Part shown: in pieces, positions 13,901-24,582 of the stretch
Layout: every line of letters starts with the position of its first letter
Position numbering within the stretch: the stretch's first letter is position 1
NCBI GenBank assembly: GCA_002633025.1
Contig: NMRB01000110.1
Span: 433,483 to 497,482 of the forward strand
Source of the DNA: Notospermus geniculatus
Lineage: Eukaryota > Nemertea > Pilidiophora > Heteronemertea > Lineidae
DNA length: 64,000 nt
Direction of reading: 5' to 3'
Program-made: the position numbers and the translations under genes
Notes under the pieces: model-generated
Told to the model about the DNA's origin: nothing
The model's input: the letters and a program-made list of their open reading frames with translations, nothing else
The model's database searches: none

Positions 13901-16900
13901 TCTGTTTATAGAAGGAAGTTAAAGTTAGTTACGTGATTTAATTCCTTACTTAGATTAACAAACGTTTATCCCAATATTACGTGAAAAGATTGTAACCTTA
14001 AGATTGTCTAATGTTTCTTCCATTCCATTGAAATGTTCATACTATAGACTCGAGTTACACGCTTTCCTGTATAGTGTTAAATACGCTCTGCTTGTAGCAC
14101 ATTAACCAGTAATTACTCTGCCATAGAACGTTGAGAGGTCCCATAAGAGACTTCATGATCTGACAGGACAGAAAGCGCTTCCTTACACTAGTAGAATATA
14201 CCCAGACAATACTGAAGAGTCTCAACAACATTGTGGATACGTGATAGTTATGTCAAATTCGTATAGAGGTGAAATCAGCCTTTCGTCCTACGGTTTGTGG
14301 CACGGGATGTTTGTACTAGTAGTATCCTGTATGATGTTGTGAAGACTAGTGCTTATTGGGGGTTGGGTGGTAGAAATTTGCAATTGTGTACCACGTCCCT
14401 GGGACCTGGACCCATGTTCCCGAAGCCGTCGTAAGGTTAACGATGCCTTTACGCTATGCATTTTTCCTGTTTTAACGACATCATTAACCCTACATTGTAC
14501 GACGGCTTCGGGAACATGGGTCCTGGTCGACTGACTTGCAGTGGAAAGCATCGTTCTTACCAACGAACTGTATCAGAAAATTAACTGAGAAGACTTTGAA
14601 TTCGCGAAATAATAAAAAAATAGTAAAAAGGGTATTATCGTAAGGTGGCACAATGAGGAGAGCAAACTCAGTGTCGTCCGTTGTATCAGCCCCCTGTTTA
14701 TTTCTATATACATGCATTTCTTGTTCACACTTAAGGACCAGTGGTTGAACGAATCTGTTAGGCCTACATCATCCTGGTCACAACCTTAGATTCGTCTATT
14801 CCTTGAGGTTTTTGCCTGGAGCATCCTTAGTTTGGTGTTAATTCCTATATGGAACGTCATTATCTGTTCGAACACAGCTTACATGCATACTGAAGTAATT
14901 CAAAGTGTTGAAACAGGATCGATCACAGTTTAAAAACAAGAATTTCAATATCCAATAACGTATGGTTTTATCAGAAATGCATTGTCTCGAAGAGAAAAAA
15001 TCCTAGTAGTCGCTAAGTACTGGAATATTGGTTCAACTTTCAAGGCCGAAAACCAAATCGTATCCAACTTTTTCGCGGTAGGCCTACGTGCACGCTCTAT
15101 ACTTACAAAAAACCCCATCATAATTGTTATTATAAACGTGATTGGCATAGATGAACGTACCATTCTGGGAATGCTTTGAGCAAATGACTGAATCAAATTT
15201 GATATGCACCGGTATTAGGATATATTCCTTTGTTTTTTGGGGAAGGGAATGCCACAGACCGAAGTCCTAGAATAATGGTACAATACATAAGTAATATGTA
15301 TGGAGAAAACGAATCGATAAGTCTATGGAAGATGAACAGGAGAAAGGTTAAACATTAGGGAGGTTGAGGTCAGCGACTCATCACTGATCCCTATACACGC
15401 TTCCTATAAAACAACAGGAAGTGACGTAAAGGGGGGAGGACATGGACATGATGGAGGAGGCTGCCATGACAACCATGCAAACATGGAAAATCACTTTCAC
15501 ACGGCTCACTGATTTGGATGCAGTTTCTTGGTTGGCCTAGTTTCTTAGGTCAATGTTAACATTATGGTTGTCAACAAGGAGTGACATGTAATTCAATGAC
15601 ACACTAATTGAGTGTGTTGTTTCATTTCTTTGATGGATACAGAGCGGAATTCGTCGGCGTCATGCCACCGTCATGGTCTCGTTTGGCATGCATTGCATAA
15701 GCACTGCACTGCCAGTGCATCAGTGCACATGTAACCAAGGTAACTTATTAGGCTAACTCGGCTGAGGTTGCCGGTAGGCTAGCGCGTGCTAGGCCTAATG
15801 AATGAAGGCCGGGGCGAACTGTAGGCATGAAATGTGCAGGCTAGGCCTAATATGTAGGTTTACTAGGCCTATACTGCTAGGCCTACCGGCGGTAGGCCGT
15901 GTATGAAGGCCTAGGCCTACTTTGATGATCATGATCAGCAGCAGCAAATCCCCCATTTACGTCACTTCCTGTTGATTCGAAATCTATTAAAAGGGGGCAG
16001 CACAATTATAGGAAGCGTGTATATATACGTATATATACGGATCGAAATCTACACAAAATATTGACTCATTGCAAAGAATTCTCTCCGTATACGTATAAAG
16101 CTTAGCGCACATGTCCGACAAAACTCGATCCGTTAGGGGTGTTTTTAAAGTCGACTGACCCAACGCTGTCGACTCGTCATTCAGCCAGGACAGTCGATTT
16201 TAACGGACACCCCTAACGCATTGAGTTTTGTCGGACATGTGCGCTAAGCTTAAGGATCCGTGATAAGTCGCTGATCTCAACCTCCCTAATATTTGGGACA
16301 TGGGATACGTATATGTTTTATTGGAAAACGAATCACAACAGACATTTTACATTCCTTACAAAAGAACATACGGGCCAGTGATTTTTCGTTGGTCTCCGAA
16401 GCAGATATGCAGGTATTAGTGTCGTGGTCACCTGAATCGATTCGATTAATTGTGTCACTACCGCTTGATGTAATATTGTATCTACTTGTCGAATACGGCT
16501 GCATCTATTTCTACTTAGAATGGTCACAACTTCCCGATCGATAGGAGATCCTTCCAACAAGATGGCTAATCACTTAATGGCTATAATGATGAAAAACCAG
16601 GACACACGACACCAGGTTTTTGTTGACGAATTATCCCTTACCCAGGGGACACTGGCCGGATGTCTCCAGGTGCATGCATCCTAAGGTTAGAAACTGTTTG
16701 CCCACCCGACCATACTTCTCTGTGGTATTACAGGCGAAAAGGTATTAATTGAAGACAATGGGGCTTAGGTGATTATTGAAAGCTTTTACGCGGAAGATGC
16801 GAGAATAGTCCAATGTTGGACAATGATAATGGTACGATACTCAAACGTATGGCTGGTAAGCATCCATAAACGCTTTCACAAGCCATTAGTTTCGGATGCC

Positions 16901-19900
16901 TTGCTCCGTACACTGGAACATTCTCAATACTTTTAGTACATCGACAAAAGCTTATCTTACCAAACTGAATGTAAACAGGAACGCATAATCGGATTCCAAG
17001 GATGTAAATGTCACTTCAAATGACCAATACATGAAATTGTTTCTGGGCTTTATCATATCATAAAACTCCCCAAGGTATTGTGATATTTTCCATCGCCCAA
17101 CGACGAGAGAAATCGGTTCAATTATCTGACATGCATGGCCAGTACAGTTCTCAACGGAGCCAGTGGCCAGCTTTGTTACCGTCCAAAAAATAACCCGTTC
17201 AAACGTTTGTTGCTGATCACTCTCCAGAAAACTGACAACGATGATATATGCGAGGAGGCCCGTAATGACGTAACAATACGAGGCCATTACAAAGATTTAT
17301 TACATAATATAGATCAAATAATAATGGTACAGAGTACAGCAACATCTGCTTTAATGTTCACCCTTAAAGAGCACGCTGCGCTAGAACTCTCATCCGGAGA
17401 AATACATGTATCATAAGGAATGAGGGGATACTGGTCTCATTTTGAAGTAGGTAAATGTGATCCAATGACCATGATGCCCAATACTGAGGAATTATACCTA
17501 AGAATTCAACAGTAACGTATTGGTTTATGCGGATGTCATAAACGCGAATTTTAAACCTAAGGAACCCGATTCAAACTGAATCAAGGACCACTTCAAACGA
17601 ATGTCATGATCCACTAAGATGAACAGCTTGACACGACCGATTTAGAAGAAAATTGAATTTTTCATTTATTTTCAAGGCGAAGCTTTCAGAACCATTAACT
17701 CCCATGACAATACAAGGGACATTAAATACTGGATACAAGATATTTATGTACCAAAAGTACATTATGAAACAAAAGGAAGTGTATCATTCGTCGTGTATAT
17801 GACATTAGGACCCCATCCATCAATTAAGTCTGACTTCGACTAACTGAATTGGCATCGTCTCGAGCCTGTCTCCAAGAAACGATGGGGAATAGTTAATATA
17901 ATTAGAGTTCGTTTCAAATCAGAAATAAATCATAAACTGTCCAGCGTTGGTTTTCATCAGGTTTGTATCTGTCTATGGTATAACATTATGAGGGTTTTGA
18001 ACTCTGAAAATGGCCCAGGCAATGTTCCCTGTTTCTTCTCAGCAGCATGAAGGCGGTTGGTTTCCTAGTTTGCAAAAATATGCCGTCTTAGTTTGTGGTG
18101 AACAAATTGATTTCTGTCCCATTTTTTTTCAAACTACATGTAAGTTGTAGTATTCAAAAACGTACTAAGACAGAAATACTGCGATATGTCAGTGAAAAGA
18201 ACATATTAAATTAACACTGTACTATATAGTAAAACAACACGAAAGCTTTAATAGTACCAAATATGTTCTAAAATATAATATTTTATTCAGAAACCAGACT
18301 TAGTATGTACAACACTGGCATTGAACGCGAATGTCACATACTTACTGCACATGACATACACATGACCTAGTGCAGAGTCATTTACACTTCGTCTCCTTAC
18401 ACGCATGGATATTTTATAAGGGAGATTGAAATCGAATCCGTTCTCGTAATAGTTGCTTATTTATTTATCACTCTTGTGAACACAAATGCGACTCGTCCGA
18501 TAGTTGCAGGAATAGCTCGGGCTCATTACTTTACATTACCGGTATAGCATGTACTGTGCATGTAGTTCATACCAAGACGCTGTACTTTTCTGTGTTGTTC
18601 TGTTGACCTGTCACGCCTGTACGTCCTTCTGTTCCCTGAGTAAATGTAATCACTCACTTCGACTCATTGCGCTGCTTTGGCATTAGATTGATGTAGTCTT
18701 AAAACACCCGTACGTTAATTTGATTCGTTTTCTCAGAGACCGTTTTGTACCAAAGTGAAAGGAAATCGCATACTGTTCTGCTGCCTAACATAATGCCATG
18801 GTTTCTGTCTATTCAGGACATGTACGGCTCAAGATTTGGTCCTGATGGCTGGGCAGTCGGCACACCACAGAGCAGACACCGGCCTATTCAGGTAGATACA
18901 ATTTTTATTCTACGTTAAAGTCGTGACGTGCCGCTTAATGGGTACTACGTAATGTGAACGTGTATGTGATGTCATTAAATTGTGCGTTCTATGTAAATGA
19001 TTTTATCGTTTAAGTGAATTATTAATTCCGCTTATTTTCTATTTTCCTTTGTTCTTATATAAATTATCCATTACCGGTAGATATCTGAAATATTTCAGCA
19101 TCAAATTATATTTAGTCTGCCAAAAATAAAACAGTTTCATGAGAGAATAAAGTGCAACAGGAATACCTTCATTTTTACCAAATTTTCTTTTGCTCATTTG
19201 ACGTTCCTAGTTATATATGCAGAGCAATTTAGAATTGATAAATTATGCTGGGTGAATCATTCCCTTTATGAGAAATTTAGTTTATAAATAATGCAAACAA
19301 TGTTTTAAAAATTCTTGTATATTAAAATTTGTACACAATGCAATACCGGTACGTTCTGTACGTAGCACACAAATAGCAAAAATAGTAATGAATATAGTTA
19401 CAACAATTTCATCATATTTATCATTCTGAACTGTTTAATCAATAATTTCAAATGCCAGATTCTACTTTAACAAATGAACATTCCTTCGGTTCATCTTATC
19501 TTATATACGTACAGATGTGATAATAGGGACTTTAGGAAATCAAACGATAAACGTTAACTTTACGACGTTTTTTTTCATACGGCGAATTCACCAGGTTATA
19601 TATTGCATTTATCGTTTGATTTCTTAAACTCCCTATTATTAGTAAGATAACGTACATGTATTTTACATCGGTTTATATGAGATTAAAGAAGGCTGTTTTT
19701 AGGTTGACTTATTAGTTACAAAACTTGATATTTACGTATGCATTTATTCTGAAGGCACTCGAAGATAATACGTCTGGCTGGTTGGGAAAAGATGGAATCG
19801 TGAGCTTTTGAATTTAATGACTCCTTACTCGTCAATCTCTTTTTCATAAAGATTAGTCATCCCATGCAACAGATGAAATACTGTAATAAGCAATCCACAC

Positions 19901-22567
19901 CATACTCGTCGAAAATGAGTGGCAATATTTCACCGGGACTTAATTACTTTATTAGTTGTTCATAACTAGTAAAATCTCTTTTGGGATTGTTCTCGCCACA
20001 ATAACTGGAAGTCCTCCAAGTAGACATCGACACCATTAATTGGCAAGTTCGTCATCGTAAACAAAAGCTTGTGCATTTCATGAAGGCTACACATTATGTG
20101 AGAACATCAAACAGGAACCAATTATTCAACATAGGTATCAACTGATGTCAATTTTGTATTTCGTTTTTGTCGGAAGTTACAATTTTTCTGACTTTTTATT
20201 CTAAACTTTTCCTACTCTTACATGTAAATAATTCAATTGATGTTTTCCTACATTTGTATTTTTTCAAGTACTGTTAGTATTTATTTATTGTTGTTATTTT
20301 CTTCCTATTTTCATTTCCGTTTATTGAAAGAGACCTGACAAAGGAAGTTCAGTGGCTAAAGATAAATCACCTGAACTGAATCGCTTCGAAATCACTAGTT
20401 TCAAAATCACTCGAACGTCAATTGCTCTGCAATGTACACAAGTCAATGTAGACGTAGTGCATGCGACAAGGCAAATGTGTATACCATACTGTTAGTCACA
20501 CCACCTGCCCTTTCCTGCACCGGACGTGGGCTAATTCAACCTTATGTTTCTCGTCTTTTGCTCGGCGGTGTAATCACCGTGCTTCATGCAAGGGGATACA
20601 GTATAATGACCACTAGCCAATATAACAACCATTCTTCCTCATCTCAGAGGCTGAGACTGTCCACTATTAATGTGCCATCACAAATTAGTGGTGTGGATTT
20701 ATCTATTTGCCACGTTGTGCATGATAGAACTGCCCTGCTTGTCTCCCTTCCTTGCCTGTAATTATCAATCATAAAATCCAATAGATGTGGTGGCCAGAAT
20801 TTACAGTACTCCGTCTTGCATTTTGGTAAGTGATAAAGATTAGGCCGGCTGCCTGTGACGGGTATATCACAAAATCACGTTTAGAAAAATTAAAAGAAGG
20901 TGGTGGAAATTAAAATGTACAGAATATACCATGAATCGAAATAGGGTGGAAAAAATCATGACGTGACAGATAGTTGGGTAAATGGGGAAAAAGAAACACG
21001 CAGTCGATGAAACCTGTTATCATCAAAATCATGACATATTGCCACTATAGAAAATAACATTGCGGAACGAGTGAATAGAAAACAACGAATAACTTGCTGG
21101 TGGATGACATGCTCCGCTAGACATCATCGCACAAAAATAATAACTCTGCAAAAACGGAAACATTACCTGCTGGTGGTAAAACGATTGTCGTAGAAAAGGC
21201 CATATGTCAATAAAATTAAAATTTGTACTCTCTTGTCTGTACTTCTGGTCCTGTTCTCTTTGCAAAGCTATTTATGGGTGGCTTTTTTGCAAAATGGATA
21301 TTTGAAATGTTATGTCGTGTGTTTCTTTATGGAACAGCTGGCCAATTTACTGCCTCTATGACATCGTCATACAAAAGAATAGATTAGGTATCGACTCGAA
21401 CCCGGAACCTCTCTTCCCATGCACTTGGTACGCAACAATGGTGAAGTGTTACACTTCAATGATTCCCAAATACGAACTGCCGACACCCAACCAATTCACC
21501 TCAACGCAGCAGCAGTAACAAATAGAAATCTTGCAGAAGCCAATACTTGACTCGATGGTGATTTCACAGTGCAAGGGGTATCGCACTGTGGATTCAAGGC
21601 CTAGCTCAGAAAGCACACACTACTTCAATCCAGATTCGATCCCGCCCAAACATCTCACTGTCATCTCCCTTTATTCTTTCAGAGCAACATATTCGGAGGC
21701 CTTGATGATAGTTTACTCGCCCGAGCAGAGGCCCTGGCGGCCGTTGACATATCGAAAGCGTCCTCACCCCCGTTAGTCAAGCCTGACAGTGTCTACTGTC
21801 ACACGGACATGTCGGGCCACACAGCAGCTACCTCACGGCCACAGATGCCCATCCACGGTTTTTCATCGTCGGACTCTATGCTTGACCAAATGTCCTCGTC
21901 AATGCCCTTATCGTCGATGACGGACCATCACAACAGTTTAGGCGGGATGCACCCGAACAATCACGGGGTGTCGCAACCCCATCATATGTATCCACCAGCG
22001 TACTCCCACCCGGGCGCGAACACTATGAACGGTCACCATGGTTTACCTACCCATCATTCCATGCACCACACCATGCATGATCAGGAGTGTGATCCTCGCG
22101 AGCTTGAAGCATTCGCAGAAAGATTCAAACAACGCAGGATAAAACTTGGGGTGACGCAAGCAGACGTTGGGTCAGCATTGGGAAACCTGAAACTCCCAGG
22201 TGTGGGCTCTTTGAGCCAAAGTACAATCTGCAGGTTCGAATCATTGACTCTTAGCCATAATAATATGATAGCGCTGAAGCCTGTGCTTCAGGCGTGGTTA
22301 GAGGAGGCGGAAAGAATCGCCAGGGAGAAAAAGACAAACCCGGATATGTTTCCAAATGCCGCTGAAAAGAAACGGAAGAGGACGTCCATTGCAGCTCCGG
22401 AGAAACGATCGCTGGAAGCGTACTTCGCTGTGCAACCAAGACCATCAGGAGAAAAAATAGCACAAATTGCAGAAAAATTGGACTTGAAGAAAAACGTTGT
22501 ACGAGTGTGGTTTTGCAATCAAAGACAGAAGCAGAAGCGGATGAAGTTTTCTGCGCAGCAGCACTGA
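10807..22567 (+). CDS. Pou4: POU class 4 transcription factor (Brn3 family), three coding exons
   Basis: Spliced coding sequence 10807-10953, 18817-18891, 21683-22567, all junctions in phase 0, giving 368 residues plus stop, close to the usual POU4 length. The order is an N-terminal POU-IV box (residues about 20-40), a cassette of 25 residues (50-74), the conserved SNIFGGLDDSLLARAEALAA block (75 on), a His/Met/Ser-rich linker (about 155-207), the POU-specific domain (about 208-283) and the homeodomain (303-362), then a short tail. POU4 proteins are nuclear DNA-binding factors that specify sensory and other neuronal types in animals. Both DNA-binding modules lie in one exon, so the assignment does not depend on the splice model. 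Class IV rather than another POU class is supported by the N-terminal box, the LLARAEALAA block and the GVGSLSQSTICRFESLTLSH stretch. The splice model is inferred from motifs and frame, without transcripts. Confidence 0.93.
14408..14523. mobile_element. Foldback element with perfect 26-bp arms in Pou4 intron 1
   Basis: Arms 14408-14433 (GGACCCATGTTCCCGAAGCC...) and 14498-14523 are exact reverse complements; pairing continues imperfectly inward (GGTTAACGATG against CATCATTAACC). The loop is about 64 bases. It has no coding capacity and is typical of a MITE or foldback element. Confidence 0.7.
15354..16290. mobile_element. 937-bp nested inverted-repeat element in Pou4 intron 1
   Basis: The outer 37-bp ends (15354-15390 and 16254-16290, ATTAGGGAGGTTGAG...) are reverse complements with three mismatches. 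Two further arms nest inside: ACACGCTTCCTATA (15395-15408) against 16007-16020, and CAACAGGAAGTGACGTAAA (15412-15430) against 15956-15974, the last exact over 19 bases. The middle contains a cluster of TAGGCCTA palindromes (about 15768-15922). A separate foldback sits inside near the right end. No long open frame was seen, so it is non-autonomous. Confidence 0.75.
16098..16251. mobile_element. 154-bp hairpin element inserted inside the larger element
   Basis: Arms begin AAGCTTAGCGCACATGTCCG, exact for the first 29 bases (16098-16126 against 16223-16251) and pairing with few mismatches for roughly 60 bases in all. The short loop lies around 16150-16175. It lies between the inner and outer right arms of the 15354-16290 element, where the left side has no counterpart, so it was probably inserted later. 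Confidence 0.7.
18817..18891 (+). CDS. Pou4: Pou4 exon 2: 25-residue in-frame cassette
   Basis: A 75-nt exon with acceptor TCTGTCTATTCAG ending at 18816 and donor GTAGAT at 18892. It reads DMYGSRFGPDGWAVGTPQSR then HRPIQ with no stop and joins in phase 0 on both sides. It lies between the POU-IV box exon and the SNIFGG exon. I do not recall a named domain for it. Because both ends are phase 0 it can be included or skipped without breaking frame, which resembles the alternatively spliced N-terminus of Drosophila Acj6. Evidence is splice signals, frame and position; no transcript was available. Confidence 0.7.
18892..21682 (+). other. Pou4 intron 2 (2.8 kb)
   Basis: Non-coding and AT-rich. It holds one miniature inverted-repeat element (19521-19638). 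Close to the acceptor are tRNA-box-like words (near 21395 and 21600-21650), too degenerate to call a tRNA. Confidence 0.7.
19521..19638. mobile_element. Miniature inverted-repeat family, copy 1 (Pou4 intron 2)
   Basis: The ends TAATAGGGACTTTAGGAAAT and its imperfect reverse complement (to 19638) enclose AACGTTAACTTTACGAC and an ATATATTGCATTT core. The same core and ends occur at 44174-44330. This copy lacks most of the inner right arm, so it is an internal deletion derivative. Confidence 0.75.
21683..22567 (+). CDS. Pou4: Pou4 exon 3: linker, POU-specific domain, homeodomain, stop
   Basis: Acceptor TTTATTCTTTCAG ends at 21682. The exon opens SNIFGGLDDSLLARAEALAA, a block shared by POU4 proteins, so the coding frame begins 42 codons before the first internal ATG at 21809. 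The linker is rich in His, Met, Ser and Pro. The POU-specific domain runs about 22082-22310 and shows RIKLGVTQADVGSALGNLKL and SQSTICRFESLTLSHNNMIA. The homeodomain (22367-22546) has the basic KKRKRTS arm and recognition helix VVRVWFCNQRQKQK with Cys50 and Asn51, the POU-class signature. The protein ends MKFSAQQH and TGA. No intron interrupts the DNA-binding region, as is typical of POU4 genes. Confidence 0.96.
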   Translation, partial: SNIFGGLDDSLLARAEALAAVDISKASSPPLVKPDSVYCHTDMSGHTAATSRPQMPIHGFSSSDSMLDQMSSSMPLSSMTDHHNSLGGMHPNNHGVSQPHHMYPPAYSHPGANTMNGHHGLPTHHSMHHTMHDQECDPRELEAFAERFKQRRIKLGVTQADVGSALGNLKLPGVGSLSQSTICRFESLTLSHNNMIALKPVLQAWLEEAERIAREKKTNPDMFPNAAEKKRKRTSIAAPEKRSLEAYFAVQPRPSGEKIAQIAEKLDLKKNVVRVWFCNQRQKQKRMKFSAQQH

Positions 22568-24012
22568 GAATCTGCGACGATCGCAGTCAGTCATAACTTG
22601 TTTATATTGCTATAGACTTTGTATTAAAATATGTACTACTGGTGTGTGCAATATTCAATCGTCTTGGATCGGGCATGATCCCGGAAATTTCCAATTGTCC
22701 AACGTGTTCTATAAAATCAGTGCTACCGGTTACTCTCTCTACACCCACCAAATCGAAACTTGGAGAACCGGACCCGGCCTACCACCGAAGGTTTGTACAC
22801 CAATGTCGTTCACCTTGATTTACATATACATTTCCATCATGACACTACGTTTGCATTCAAAAATAGACAAGACTAATTCTCTCGTCTATTTCAAATTTAC
22901 ATTACGTTTCTACGCCAGATGTATTTTGAAAGTTTTATAAATTTTTATATTTTGTGATACAGCCGGTGTGTTCATCCTCGACAAGCGATACCCTGCCCGA
23001 GCCTGGAGTTTGTCATGACTCCCGGAGGGGCTATGATGTGCCTGGTATGGTCTTCATCAGAGATTGAATGATATCTCTTAAAACGTCATTTGTCGCACGT
23101 TAATTAGATTGTTCCGAGCCATCAAATCATTATCGGAATGGAGTAGTCGTGTTGGAGACAAAAGAGTACCTCCACAGAGAATGAAAAACCAACAACATTG
23201 ACCACTTTAAAGTTCATAGATTAACAAATCTCATTCGAAATCAGCTGTGTAATGTCATACTTTTGTTCATTTGTGACTAGTTTGTATAGAAGGGGCTTCA
23301 CTCATACTAAGTGAGTATATCCAGTTTTCCATTTGATGGATATAAGGAAATGCTGGTAAACATTTCAACGACCCGGTAGAAATTAACCCAGGGCTTCAAC
23401 CGTTCATGTGTGACTACATGTATTTGTATCTTATAATGATATTTGCTCAGGAATTCATGCATAGCAATTGAATCACCACTCACAGATCTTTTCTATTGCC
23501 AGTGAAAACGTTAAAGTGTGGTTCGCAATGATTGCCAAAAATATTCTGCCCTCGACAATTCATATGAGAGATACGAAAGGAACCGTGGAGAGGATTCCTT
23601 GACCATTTCACTAATAATCGCTTGTTTTCCAAGTTTCCTTCCTGTTTATTGAGCAGACAAATATATCAATAGGAGAGAGTAATGATAGTACATGTACCAA
23701 CTTCTTCATGCCGTTGATCTACACCGGGAAGATGGTTGTGATAAAAGTTAATTTGGGAATTTCGCCAAACTGTCGGCTAAATCTTCATTTGATAAGTATT
23801 TTTCTAATCACAACAACAGAGATTCGTCGCCCTCAACAACGTATAATCTCGCACATCATCCAGCTTTCGCCGCCCACTGTGAAACTGGATAAGACATCGT
23901 TAGCAATTTATAGAAAAAGAAAGAAAATAGAAAGAAAAAGCACATTGTCGCACATGTATATGGAGGCAGCAAATTCAAACTCTTGTTTTTGAGCCAACGG
24001 TCAATCGTCTAT
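22568..24012. other. Pou4 3' flank
   Basis: Probably holds the 3' UTR and then intergenic DNA. No gene recognised. A segment at about 22973-23045 has splice-like edges (ACAG before, GGTATG after), but its reading is not recognisable. Confidence 0.45.
22623..22628 (+). terminator. Possible polyadenylation signal (ATTAAA) after Pou4
   Basis: ATTAAA, the common variant of the poly(A) signal, lies 56 nt after the stop codon. No canonical AATAAA was seen by eye in the next 1.4 kb. Such a short 3' UTR is unusual for a neuronal transcription factor, so the true end may be farther out. Confidence 0.25.
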
Positions 24013-24446
24013 GGACCTTTCTCACAAAGATGGCGGTCTACATAGTTCTCAACATTGTACGATGACGTCAGAAGCTTGATACCACTACATGGCCGCTGGG
24101 GGCACGCTAACCTGGCATGCATGTCAAGCGAGCATGGGTACAAAAGTTTACGTAACATAACTGTCTGAGAGAATGCGTTTGGTGGTGTAATGCCCGCTGT
24201 GCACGATCAACTTTTTCATCAAATTTTTGAGAAATTCCGGGCCTATTGGGCTTCAATGAGAGTATAAAACTCGCATGTAGGCCTTTATTGAGCATATTCA
24301 GAAAATTGGATGAAAAATTTGATCGTGTACCCCGGGCATTATGTATATCATGCTTGGACAATGAATGGCCACGACGTCATGTGAGAGAACTACATGTAAT
24401 GTACATGTACATGTATGTAGTAGGCCGCCATTTTGTTGGAACGGTC
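24013..24446. mobile_element. Imperfect long inverted-repeat element with ATGGCGG ends
   Basis: The left end (24013-24044, containing AAAGATGGCGGTCTACATA) and right end (24413-24446, containing GTAGGCCGCCATTTT) are imperfect inverted repeats. Inside, AATGCCCGCTGTGCACGATC (from 24189) pairs with GATCGTGTACCCCGGGCATT (to 24340). Reads as a MITE or foldback of about 430 bases, degenerate. Confidence 0.55.
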
Positions 24447-24582
24447 TAGAGAGACCAATTACATGTACTTTTCAATAACAAGGTGACTTTTAAGGTCGGG
24501 GGGGGGGGGTGTTGCATCTAAGGCTGACAGACTCCAGTCAACTAAGCCACCAATATATAGTTAAATACTCATTGAACTCAGA

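Larger units (their letters stand above)
10954..18816 (+). other. Pou4 intron 1 (7.9 kb)
   Basis: Non-coding. Mostly AT-rich sequence with scattered short open frames that look like chance. It contains a foldback at 14408-14523 and a nested inverted-repeat element at 15354-16290, described separately. Confidence 0.7.

Noticed and set aside
21380-21660. tRNA-like boxes (TAGCTCAG, GATTCGATCC, reverse GGGTTCGAGTCG)
   Set aside because: The boxes do not fold into a cloverleaf with proper stems and spacing; at best decayed SINE fragments.
22973-23045. Possible fourth Pou4 exon with AG and GT edges
   Set aside because: Pou4 already ends with the expected tail and stop at 22567, and the reading matches no POU4 sequence.
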